In this document: piece after piece, positions 1 through 11,000 of the stretch
How the letters are laid out: each line of letters opens with the position of its first letter
How positions within the stretch are numbered: position 1 is the stretch's first letter
Translations under genes and position numbers: made by a program
Notes under the pieces: model-generated
What the model was told of the DNA's origin: nothing
Database searches by the model: none
Seen by the model: only the letters and a program-made list of their open reading frames with translations
DNA from: Echinarachnius parma
Lineage: Eukaryota > Echinodermata > Echinoidea > Clypeasteroida > Echinarachniidae
Direction: 5' to 3'
Length of the DNA stretch: 64,000 nucleotides
NCBI GenBank assembly: GCA_037951105.1
Contig: JBAMJV010008861.1
Location: 1-64,000, forward strand

Positions 1-1434
1 TGTAATCATAATGATACACACACTTACATATTCATGCAAGCTTGATATCCGAACTTATGGAGCGTATATTGGTACATAACATACATGCATACAATGTGAA
101 ATTAACAAATATATGAGTTAATCAAAACAGTTTTTAGAACTCAAAAATTTGCTTATTTTATTGCAGAGAGACGTCAGAAGTGATCGGATATTGCAAAGGC
201 CCTTTGACGTTAGTCCGTGTGTTCCTCTGTGCAATAGGTACATACTTTCCCTTCCCCCAAACGTTAACCCTAATATGGCCGGGGGGGGGGGGGGGGGGCA
301 TCATGGGGGGGGGGGAGGGGAGGGGGCAACATGCCCCCCACCGCGATTTTTCTGATTGCTCCGGAACACGTAAAGATGACGCCCCGCTGTTTAGAGACTT
401 TTTTCATTTGAGTCTTGCGTATCTTTTAAAACAAAATTCTCGAAAATAGGACCTACCGTTACAAAGTCACGTGACCTTTTATCTATGCATGTCAGCCCGT
501 AAATCACTAAATTTCGTGATTTGTGTACAAAACATATGGAAATATCAGTTTTCGTAAAAAGAGATATACCATTGGTTATTTGGTCTTGTTTACACTTTAG
601 GTGTTTGTTTTGGGGGTCAAAATAGTTGAATTATAGTTAGAAACAAAATAAACAACATAAACAATAAAATACATAAGTAAAATAACAAATAAATACATAA
701 GAAATTATAAAATCAATAGAAAACATAAGGAACAAGCTGGCTCTTAAAAATTTTGTTGTTGAATTATTATTCCAAATGGTCAAAATAATGTATGTAGTGA
801 AAACCAATGTTTAATTATGAAGAACATATTAATTATGAGTCAAAATATGAATTGTATGACCTTATTTGCATAAATTATCATAAATATGCAAATTAATGAA
901 TTTTCCAAAAAAAAATCACCATAGTATTATATACATTTCACGTAACATGCGTGCAGATCTTCACGGTGATCGGCCGTAGAAAGACCTCAAATAGCCCGGC
1001 CCTTTTTGGGCTAAAGGTATCGATAAAGGCATGCATCATTCATAGCCTTATTAAAGCTCCACAGACAAGAAAACTACCTCAAAATTGTGTTTTACTGTAT
1101 CTTAGGTAGATTTTCATGAAGATTACTAATAAAAACATATTTTCCTCGTGGGAAAACCCGGTAAAATAAAAAAAAAAATCAACTTGTAAATTCACTTTAG
1201 GAACCCCCGTAAAAAAATGAGTCCAGGCGAAGAAAAATTACGTCATCTTTGTGACGTCAAATAAGGACAATCGCAGTAGACGTACACGCTGAGTGCATCT
1301 ACTCACGTTGACAGAGAGATATTATTTCGATTTTTTTCAATATTTGCAAACATTTGTTTAAGTTTATATCATGGAGGATCCACACTCAGATGTGTTGCTG
1401 CATCCTGCTACAATGCATTTCTTAGGCATTTCAG
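1..1434. other. Intergenic, AT-rich; poly-G tract, no gene seen
   Basis: AT-rich sequence with a G run at 281-298 and a second at 305-315 followed by GAGGGGAGGGGG; the short frames here are carried by that G-rich repeat. TTTTATTGCAG at about 155-165 looks like an acceptor but no exon follows convincingly. Confidence 0.5.
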
Positions 1435-1970
1435 TTAAAGGGGTATTACAGCTTTGGTAAGGCTGCACTTTAGTAACCAAACCTGGACAGTAACATTATA
1501 AACTAATAGTTATAACTCCACCATGCTCGAAAGGTATACACAATTACAAACGACTAAGTAAATAACCCATTATCTAAAAAAAGAGCCATAAAAACACAAG
1601 AGGGCGCTTTCTAAAAAGGCTTTGGTTTCAACCAATTTTTCATACAAAATTATGCATGTGATGTTTTATTTAAATAATGATTAAATAGAGAGATCATCAA
1701 CAACTATTTAAAAAACGCTTTTGATTTTTTTTTCAAAAGTGCAAGCATTTAAAAAAATTAAAAAAAATCATCTAATTATTTGGGCCCCAAATAATTATAA
1801 GATGAGATATATTTATTGATATTTCAGCCGTTTCTGGGTCGATTTAAATAAAATTTATTCTGCCATTAAAACTGCATGTTCTCTCAAATTCGACACTCAG
1901 TTTTTCATTACCTCACAAAAAAATTGTGATGTGCAGCGCCCTCTCTACCAAAACTAAGCTACCCCTTTAA
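1435..1970. mobile_element. MITE, family 1 (TTAAAGGG ends)
   Basis: Ends TTAAAGGGGTA and TACCCCTTTAA are inverted. Inside are blocks shared with 10493-12368, 37632-38120 and 59080-59300: TTTAGTAACCAAACCTG, CACCATGCTCGAA, AGAGGGCGCTTTCTAAAA, GATCATCAACAAC and a closing GCGCCCTCTCTACCAAAACT. No coding capacity. Confidence 0.78.
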
Positions 1971-3004
1971 ACCTCAATATTTCCAAGTAAATACGAGTTT
2001 GTTTTACTAGCTAGTCAAAGACTCTGCATGTAAACCATGCACATTCGAAATTTGAACTCCGTGTTGTGGTCCTCATGTGACATCAGGACCTGATGGGCAC
2101 GTACACACGCGCGCGCTCCGCTATAAATAACTTGTTTAGGAGTATGGAATGCCGATGCGAAAAAAAGCCAAAAAGTTGCATGAAATTTACCTTTTTTGCC
2201 CAACTTAAGGATTTCTTTGAAAAAAAGAGTGTGGTATATCAATAAAGGCACATATTCAAAGCTATAAAACTGAATCAAAGCCGGGATTTCACTATACCTT
2301 TAATGGACTCACAGGTAAACTGCTCAATGTAAAATAGAGAGAGAATTGCCTTTTTTGCAATGGTTAGTCAAAAGTCTGTGACAAGTATATGATTTGCATA
2401 CTCCCTCTTTGTACACTGTTGTTGGCAGATACATACTTGCATCTGTAATACAACAAACCAGTCTAATTTTATCCCGACACAAAATTCATTCATGCCTCTG
2501 AATCATGCCCGGAATTCGAAATTATTTGAATTGACGATGGTATGAAAAGAATGGGTGAAGAAAGAACCAAAAACAAGCGTTTTAATCACTTTGAAAGGTT
2601 GGAAATAAATGACAACCTATTTTGTCTTTATTACATGTAACATAATTATATTCAGGTCGTCAGACAGACAACATAACTAATGACGTAAAATAATGTTTTA
2701 AATTTGTAGAATACAATTGAAGAATTATTATTTATACTGCTTTTACCACCTGCAACGTACTCAACATTTAGAGCATTTCAAGGTCAGACGTCATATCATT
2801 ACAAGTACAATTTTTGTTGAGGCGCACTGTATACTCCGATTTTCTAATAAATTGAATAGTTAAATGATGATACATAGTAAGGGTAAAATTCCTATATTGT
2901 GTAATGCTTAGGAGCTGCATTCCTGTTACAGGGGATTCAAATGATTTGAAATTTCACTCATAAAGGTAATTAAAATACTAATTTATGTTGTTTTTCTTTT
3001 ACAG
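1971..3004. other. Intergenic/intronic, no feature recognised
   Basis: AT-rich sequence without repeated blocks or exon-like frames that I can support. Upstream of the orphan Ig exon I looked for a signal-peptide exon with a phase-1 donor and found none. Confidence 0.4.
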
Positions 3005-3343
3005 TTTTGCTACTGGGAAGTGCAGAAGTACATCTAACTGAGTCAGTTCAAGGGAAAGGAGTTGCGAACAGTTCAATTACCATACCATGTAACATACCAG
3101 AAGGCTTTGATACTGAATCAGTCAGATGGTTCGTCAATGCTTCGACTAAGCCACTTTTGACATACTTTCCTGAAGATAACTTGATTTTGCCAACTGACCA
3201 CGATCCTCGGTTTTCTATAACTGACTCTGAAGGACTCATCATATCACCTTTGAATACATCTGTTTCTGGGGTGTACAAGTGCCTGGTTACAACTGCATTG
3301 CCAGTGGAAGATGTAGAGTCTGCAGCCAATCTCACTGTTCTAG
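3005..3343 (+). CDS. Orphan V-like Ig exon, paralogue of the Ig-sushi gene exon 2
   Basis: Acceptor TTTCTTTTACAG, donor CTAG-GTAAAT, phase 1-1, no stop. It begins with the leader tail V-L-L-L-G-S-A and carries the same Ig core with C, W and C kept, but D-S-G-V-Y-E-C has become V-S-G-V-Y-K-C. Comparison by eye over 94 residues: 77 identical. Similarity runs into the following intron (TAAATAGTGGTYCATTTACA). I see no signal, sushi or transmembrane exon for it within the window, so it is either part of a gene extending to the left with lost 3' exons, or a gene fragment kept open by recency. Confidence 0.72.
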
Positions 3344-3467
3344 GTAAATAGTGGTTCATTTACATCCAATTATCTCGGATTATTCATCACAAGCAATTAT
3401 GCAAAGATGGAATTATAAAGTGTCTCAAGGTTAGTTGAGCTCGGAAATTAATTAAGATATGGCGTAT

Positions 3468-3640
3468 ATTAAAGGTACACTTGAGTATTGGTACTTCCCG
3501 AAATGCCACTTGACACTAAAATTAGTTGGTTTTAATTCTATTTGAAAGTTCGTTAAATAAAACATGTGAAATGAGAATCATTCCCTTTCAAATGCTCTTA
3601 TAGTTGTAAGATTTTCTATAAAAGCTATACAATCAAATGA
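3468..3640. repeat. Partial copy of the 5841-6621 TIR element (left end)
   Basis: Begins TTAAAGGTACACTTGAGTATTGGTA and follows the left end of 5841-6621 for about 170 bp (shared TTCAAATGCTCT.A.TTGT); the right end is missing. Confidence 0.6.
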
Positions 3641-5004
3641 ATATGATAACATTATGTACTCCAATAATACTTGCTGGCTAGATGCTATAGGATCGATGAG
3701 TTAACAAGAACGAAATGTAATGTTTTATTACGCGTATGCTTAACCTACTTATGCGAATATGAGAACATAAGAATGTGTTGAATCTGTGTAAAACATTAAT
3801 CAAGATAAGGAGAACAAAAACGGATTATCGCTCGTGATGTGGAGTTCTGACTCAACAGTTATGTGTACATATAAAATGTTGGTTATAAATGCATAACGAT
3901 GAACCAATAATAGTTAGATAGTTTAGATAACAAATATCAGCAGAATTGGGCTTTGAATAACAGTGCATAGTTTATAACATATTTAGGTTCAACTAACTAG
4001 AAGACTAATTTAATAAACAATCCAGGTATTTGTAAATACTTGAAAATTACATTCATCATATTACACATTTTGTATAATATTTTTTTAATATAAAAACTAT
4101 ATGTGCCACAATGCCGTGCGTGTGAATTAAATCAAAATTTATGCCGTGACGAACTGTATTAAAATAATTTAGATCATAACTCAAAGCTCATAACTGAAAA
4201 CCAGCAATAATCAAATATTTTTTGATAAGCGGATATAAAAATACAAGTTTGAAAACTTACATTAGAGTTATTGGTTAGAGTTATTAGTAAACATAATGTC
4301 GAACAGTAACCTTCCAAAAGCGCTTATCTTACACATCCTATGATTACAGCTTGCAGATCCGTGAGCACATTATTGTTTTATTATTACAGTGTTATGCTTT
4401 GATCATTATGTCATGTTAGATTCAATAAATTGCTTGAACGGTATCTTTATAATTGCTGTCTGATGCCACTTTTTTACCATAAAATAATGTCGTAATGCAT
4501 GACTAAAATTTACATCACACCAAAATGATAAACAAATTCGCATATTGATTTGTATTCCTTTTATTGGTACATTAGAAGGAATTATTATTACAATGTGATG
4601 ATAATCGATAAATAATTTTATACATAATGTTTCTATAGTGATTCTTATTCATATTTTCTTGTACTAATCTCCCAACATGTTTTATTTTCATTCCCAATTT
4701 CATTGAATGATAAATAAGAAATTATGTATTGATATTCATAGCTCATTCATAAAACCAATACATTTTCGTTGCAACATTATTTAAGTATCATCGTCATCAT
4801 TGAAGATTAAATATTAAATATTCACCCTTTTATGGGCAATAAAACAACAATAGTGCACTAGATTTTCAGGTTAAATAAAGATACACAATGCTAGTTTGTA
4901 TCTATATAACAGTCATACATAGCTACGTTTACACACATGTGATATGATAAATAAATATACAAATGCATGCAATCAGACTTAGTCCTTTAATTTGTTTCGG
5001 GTGC
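3641..5004. other. AT-rich non-coding; block at 4320-4470 resembles 59610-59825
   Basis: No exon seen. CAGATCCGTGAGCACATTAT and TTCAATAAATTGCTTGAACG in this stretch have close counterparts in the same order near 59.61 and 59.78 kb, with about 100 bp extra there. Either an old repeat or part of the local segmental duplication. Confidence 0.4.
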
Positions 5005-5262
5005 GGCTCGTTATTCCGAAGGTTCGTTATTCCGAAGACGCATATTTCGCATACTTGGGGTTCGTTAATCAGAAATGAAAAATATTTTTTATCCGAATTT
5101 TTGTTGCAATAATCCGAAGGTTCGTTTTTCCGAAGGGTTCACATTTCCAACCGTTCGTTATTCCCAAGGTTCGTTTTCCAATATGATATAGCCGGGTTCA
5201 CTCTTCCGAAGGTTCGTCAAACCGAGAATTAAATGGGGTTCGTTAATCCGGATATTGTTATA
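5005..5262. repeat. Degenerate 16-bp tandem repeat (GGTTCGTTATTCCGAA)
   Basis: About a dozen diverged copies of GGTTCGTTATTCCGAA spaced irregularly, some as single units among AT-rich sequence. Non-coding; resembles dispersed satellite-like tails seen in invertebrate genomes. Confidence 0.7.
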
Positions 5263-5271
5263 ATTGAGCAT

Positions 5272-5600
5272 GGGTGTCAATCAAGTGGGGGGGGGGGGGG
5301 GGGGGGGTGGGGGAGAGTGGGGGCATAGCCCCCCAATATTTTAGGTGGGGATAGGGATGGCCTGTATTAGTATCCACCATCACATGGGGTCCTTAAATAT
5401 AAAACAATTTTAAAATAAAGGGAAAGGGTGCTAAATTGGTCAAATCAAAACTCATCCGGGGGCTGTGCTACCGTGGACCCTTATTCGGCCATCTGACCCA
5501 GTCCTCTTGACACAATTATTCAGGATTTCTCGCTATGCGCAATACAAATGGGCTATAACTATATATAACTTATTATATTCCACGTACTAAGAATCCTGCT
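5272..5600. repeat. G-tract interspersed repeat, copy 1
   Basis: A 21-G run at 5287-5307, then GCCCCCCAATATTT, ATCATCCGGGG-type and TTATTCGGCCATCTGACC blocks and CAGGATTTCTCGCTATGCG. The same order recurs at 6985-7325 and, in part, at 16490-16850. Transposon class unknown. Confidence 0.68.
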
Positions 5601-5840
5601 CTACGATCAGTCAAAAGTTAATCACGTGATGAAAAATAGTTTCGCCCATCAATGATGGGAGAAGAAAAGTTCGTTACACTGTGTACTATCTTGGGTGAAA
5701 GTGCGTTGCACTCACTACTATCTTGGTGAAAGTGCGTTGCACTTTGTACCAACTTCAATTTTTCGCGCGCAAGTACGCGTGCGCGTGTTAGTGCGCAGAA
5801 AGGTAGCGCGCTAGTGTGCAACGTTTAAGCGCGGCTACGC

Positions 5841-6621
5841 TTAAAGGTAACGTTGAGTATTGGTAATTTCCAAAGTGCCCTCCCCCCAAAAAAAATTAAT
5901 TGTAACGGATTTGGTTGATTTCAATTCCATATGAAAGATCATCGAAAAAAACATGGGAAATAATAATAATTCACATTCAAATGCTCTAATTGTTGTGAAA
6001 TTTGCTTTCAAAATATTTATAAAAGTGATTGACGTCCGGGTATCACTTTTTAGAGAACGCTAGAGCGAGGCGCAAGCGTTCTAGGTCCTCTTAATACGGG
6101 ACTGAAAATTAATATTTGTAAGCACGCTAATTGTGCTTAAAACTATACATATGATACGGTACTTACCACCAATTCACTCTCCATTATGTGATCCAACTAT
6201 CGGGTGGATTAAAATTATGATTTTTCCCTCCATTCCGCAAAAAATCAGTGATATATGCGCCTCCTCGACTTCTCTCCATGTGTTAGCGCGACTCCGAACA
6301 GAATTTTGAACGAAAGATGATCGTGATGGCCGCCGTGGCGCGCCAATGCGAAAGGCGAACGGGGCGTGCAATACACATGAATATTCGCGGTACTATTAGG
6401 AGGACCTAGAACGCTAGCGCTTCGCGCTAGCGTTCTGTAGAGTTAATTTGACACTTGAGTTGTAACGGCTCTTTTTGAATGATAACAGGTGTTTTACTTT
6501 GTCGTTTGTAATTGTGTATACCTTTCGAGCATGGTGAAGCTATAACTATTAGTTTGTACCATAATCGTGCAGGTTTTGGTTACTAAAGTTAAGTTTGACC
6601 AATACTCAACGTTACCTTTAA
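5841..6621. mobile_element. TIR element, family 2, with a nested MITE
   Basis: Ends TTAAAGGTAACGTTGAGTAT and its exact complement. Inside (about 6050-6445) is a second element with ~45-bp inverted ends around AACGCTAG..GCGTTCTAGGTCCTC. The right part of the outer element carries family-1-like blocks (TACCTTTCGAGCATGGTG). Non-coding. Confidence 0.78.
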
Positions 6622-6821
6622 TATACAATGGTATAAGCGTCTTTGACTTTTAATCATAAATCTTGTTCATGTGAAGGATTGACGAAATTAAAATAAAAGA
6701 CTCAATCAATTGCTCAATATTCCATTTGTTTAGTCCTTTGTGTTAGCTATAGGTCCTTTGTGATAAAAATAATTGATGTGGAATATAAATCAAATAATCA
6801 CATTTTGGTTTTAGGCGATGG

Positions 6822-6925
6822 CAAAATATCACTTCCTCGGCGATCTGATTGTATATGCTATCTTTTCTCAGCTTCGCTTCGGAAAGATAACTACATCCAG
6901 ATCGCCTCGGAAGTGATAGCTTGAC
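6822..6925. repeat. Hairpin, 21-bp arms
   Basis: TATCACTTCCTCGGCGATCT and its complement AGATCGCCTCGGAAGTGATA are separated by about 48 bp. Perfect or nearly so; a small fold-back relic. Confidence 0.7.
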
Positions 6926-6984
6926 CCATCACCTTCACCAACGGTAATTATTTGCTTACTATTTAAAAGCTAAGTATTTAATTA

Positions 6985-7640
6985 TATTTTTACTATCCCC
7001 AAATATTTGAGGTAGGAGGAGGCTGCATGTCATGCATGTGGTTGCTTGTATTATTATCCCCCATCACTTGGGGTACTAAAATATAAAACAACTTTAAAAT
7101 GAAGGGCTACCCCCTCTTATTCATTATGTGAAAGTTGATGAAATAGTATTCATTAAACCACATATTGAGGGTGCTAAATTGGTCAAATGGAAAATCATCC
7201 GGTGTCTGTGCCCCCGTGTACCCCTATTCGGCCATCTGACCAAGTCCTTTTTACACAATTATTCAGGATTTCTCGCTATGCGTACTAAAATGGGTTATAA
7301 ATATATACAACTTACTATCTACTTGCTAAGTATTTTACAAATTTAATTATAAACAACATCTTTAGTTCTGGATATCGAAAACCAAGAGTTGTCTTGGGGC
7401 TCAACCCCTGGACCGCTATTGAGATTACCAATGCATGTATCATGGGGGCTCTGTCCCCTGGACCCATGCAGGGGATAAAAAGCAGTCCCCTTCTTCCCAC
7501 CTTGTAAGGGTTTCTTGCCAAAGTGCTCATAAAGTATGCTACATGCAAACATTGTCCGTTGTTGACTTTAGGTGTCATTTGGTTTGAAACAATTTTCTGT
7601 CCTCCATGGGGTCATAGCTGTGACCAATGCAAATCCTTAA
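6985..7640. repeat. G-tract interspersed repeat, copy 2, plus CCCCTGGACCC block
   Basis: Repeats the 5272-5600 blocks to about 7325, then continues with two GGGGCTC..CCCCTGGACC units (7395-7475) of a type that recurs at 16915 and 17175. No coding. Confidence 0.6.
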
Positions 7641-7709
7641 CAAATTTGGGAGGGGACACCTCGTTTACGGGGCTGAATTGTCAACCAGTGTAAGTTTGCG
7701 GTCTTGCAC

Positions 7710-8015
7710 TTAGTACTCAAGGGGTTGATTTACGACGTCTGTGAAAGAAGAGGGAACTAAATACCCATCCTCTGATTCTGCAATGCGAGTCTCGGGTTTT
7801 ATCCAATCGTGTTCTTCAGAACCTCTTGTCAAATCGATTTTTTTTTCGGAGTTCCATCGAGACTGAAGATCAGTCTCGTGACAAAAACGTATTGGCACCT
7901 GGACATCCTTGTACTCGTACTCCTCAAACGATGTTTCAGAATCGCCATTCAGCGATAAATCGATCTGCATGGATTCCATTGCCGCTCTGTCCCCCTGTCC
8001 TGTTAGCTTGTGCAT
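7710..8015 (-). CDS. Exon 9: terminal tail exon
   Basis: Acceptor AACCTTCAAACAG, phase 0, then 101 codons and TAA. Residues 613-713 are acidic and contain F-E-E-Y-E-Y-K-D-V and D-G-Y-L-V-P (pYxxP shape), ending P-L-E-Y. These are plausible phosphotyrosine docking sites; no catalytic domain is visible. No AATAAA was found just downstream. Confidence 0.75.
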   Translation of the reverse strand: MHKLTGQGDRAAMESMQIDLSLNGDSETSFEEYEYKDVQVPIRFCHETDLQSRWNSEKKIDLTRGSEEHDWIKPETRIAESEDGYLVPSSFTDVVNQPLEY

Positions 8016-11000
8016 CTGTTTGAAGGTTTAACAAGACAGAAATGTATTGGGCAAGGATGTAGAAAACAGATTTTTCTCATGACGAATTAATTTTCTTTTC
8101 GCTTGTGTTATTTCCACACCAAACGCTGCAAACTCAAGCCACTCCCTTCCACGTATGCCTATGATTTGACCATCAAAGTCTTTTGCGGGCTGGGGTGCTT
8201 AAAGTAATCAATTTACTTTTATTCTCCCCAAAAATGAATATTTGAGACTTCAGTCATATATCAGTTTATTGTAAGATAATTGAGAAATAATGTCTGATTT
8301 TATCCCGATCGTTCGCCTGAAGTATCCCAATTCCGATACTATGGACGATTGAGTATCTGAATTCGGACACTCTTGACTACGGTCGAAAGCGTCCACAGAC
8401 ACTTTGAAATCAATCTTACATATTTCTATACTACGGGAGACATTTGAAAAGTCAAAACCCATTTCATTCTTATAGAGTCAAACCTGTCTATAGCGACCAC
8501 TCAAGGGACCGGCGAAAATCGGTCGCTATAGACAGTTGGTCGCATTAGACAGGATGGCGGCCATTTTGAATTTATGGTCGCATATCGTGACTATATGCAC
8601 ATGTTTAATTAATTGACATCTGTAAACGCACGTTTCGATAGTTAGTTACATTTAGTATTTGTTGTATGAATAACCACAATAAAACTGAAATTATGTATCA
8701 ATTGCGTTATATGTAATATGATATTAGATGTGTGTATTATCTTTCAAGTGGAATTGAAAATACAAAATGTGTCAATGTACCATTTATGATGCTTGTCATC
8801 ATGACAAAATCAGCTACGCTTATGCACAGTATAGTTTTCTATAGAATTCTGAAGTAAAAATGCAAAATGCAAAATGCAAAATAGTCACAACAATTTAGCG
8901 CAAGGATTATCATTGAAAAGATTGAGAAAAACTCCGCCTCGGCGATTAAAATTTGTTAGTGATGTTAAGTATAGTGCCTTTGTTCAACGCATTTCTGTAT
9001 CAGCACCGTGTACTGAAGAGATTGAATATGAGTTGAAGCACTTTTTGTCGGTAATTTAGCGTCTGTCTGAAGTTCATTGTCATTTTAAAAGCTTGTTTTA
9101 TGCATTGACATGCTCTGAGTTGGAGCTTTGAGCGACCAGAGGCAACATATTTTATGCCTTGGACGCTCAAACGCTAGTTTTGTGGTCGCTATACACAGAT
9201 TTATATGTGTGTCGGGACCCAAAAAGGGTGGTCGCTGGTCGCGTTAGGCAGGTGGTCGCATTACGCAGGTCGCTTAACACATAATTGTTCACGGGGGGAC
9301 CATAGAGCGGTCGTTGTGAGCAGGTGGTCGCTATAGACAGGTGGTCGCATTGGCAGGTTTGACTGTATTACCATAAGCAAAACCACAAGGTACAAGAAAA
9401 AGAGTAAAACCTCCAAGTGTATTTGGTTGGTGTGACTGAGATTTTGCCATGTATATGGCATATACTTACTTGTAGCTTCTGTGTGACTTCATCAAAATTA
9501 CTGTTTATCTCCTCATAATCCATATCTAAGTTTGATGATTGCTGCAATGAATATAAAATGTGTAGAAACAAGTTAATTATTTACTCCTTCCACTCCTCGA
9601 AATAAATCGGCCACAATCATTTGTCATTACTGAAATCAGACCAATACATATCAGGGGCGGATCTAGCTTTTTGCTAAGGGGGGGGGGGGGGGGGGGGGGG
9701 GGGGTTTGACCCAATGACGATGCGGATACTGTGTGGGTCTGGACACATGATGGCGTTTTTCTATGCACATCACATTTTCACTTGGCAGCCCAAGGGGGGG
9801 GGGGGGGGGGGGGGGTTAAACCCCCTAACCCCCCGTAGATCCGCCACTGCACATGGCAAGCAATGTATAACAATGAATTACTGTATATTTTATCTGGCAT
9901 GGGACTGGCGTCATTTCTCCCAACAGTCTGACTGTATTTATCGGCCCAGACGCTAGCAAACACATCAAATAAATTATTTTTTAATGTAATAATTGATGAC
10001 CAAAATTTAATATTGCACCATAACTGCTATTTTATATAGTAATTCAATTACAGTAAATATGTTTGTTCTACTGTTCACCTGCTGTTGCTGTCCTTGTTGG
10101 TGTGTATAGCCTCTGACTTCAAGATGGGGACACGTATTGACAGCTTGCATTTCCATGTTCTGGATGGTTTCATGAAGCTGTGACATGATCGATGTCAAGA
10201 CCGTGGGAACATTTACCACGGGGACATTCCATCGTGGTAAACCCATGGCATCAGCCGTATCAAGCCCACTGATCACAGAAGACATATGGGGAAAGTGCAA
10301 GTCTTTATGATGTGGAATTGCTTGAATGACTTGCGCAGTTCGCTGATCTTGGTTGTGTGAATGGCTTGCTGACACATTTGTATGTCTAGGACTGTAAGAA
10401 GAACTGCAACCTTTATCAAAAAAGAAGAAAAGAGCGTGTCAACCTTATTAATAATTATATTAATCTAATTTTAAACCATTGTATATATTTCTTTAAAGGG
10501 ATAGTTGGGTTTTGTTAAAGAGAGTACAGTTTTGGTCAAAATAAATTTTAGTAACCAAAACCTGCACCATTACAAACTAATTACAACCATTACAAACTAA
10601 TAGTGATAACTCTACCATGTTCGAGGGGTATTAAAACAAATACAAAGGACTAAGACATTCAAAAAGAGGGCTTGGTACGAACAGTCACGTCACGTTCACG
10701 TTCGCGTCACGTGAACGGTTCTGTACCTTTTGTGAAAAAGGTCACCCAAATCTACGAAGTGTAGGGTAAAGTGACCCAACAATTTGTCGTTTTCCATGCC
10801 GGTAAAACTCGAAGTGTCGCGTTAACCAAATCGTGACGTGAGCGTTTAATCAAGATTTTTTAAATTGCAAACGCTTGTTACTAAGACTAGACATACACGC
10901 ACAAAATGTCGACGAAAATGCCGATACCCCCAAATCAAATCTTTTCAATCATTATGTTTATAATATGTACGTGCATAATTCAGAGTAATCTGAGACGATA

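Noticed and set aside
3048-3359. Antisense open frame across the orphan Ig exon (and likewise 34683-35033)
   Set aside because: The sense frame has the Ig signature and splice sites; the antisense frames are open in both paralogues only because of shared codon content.
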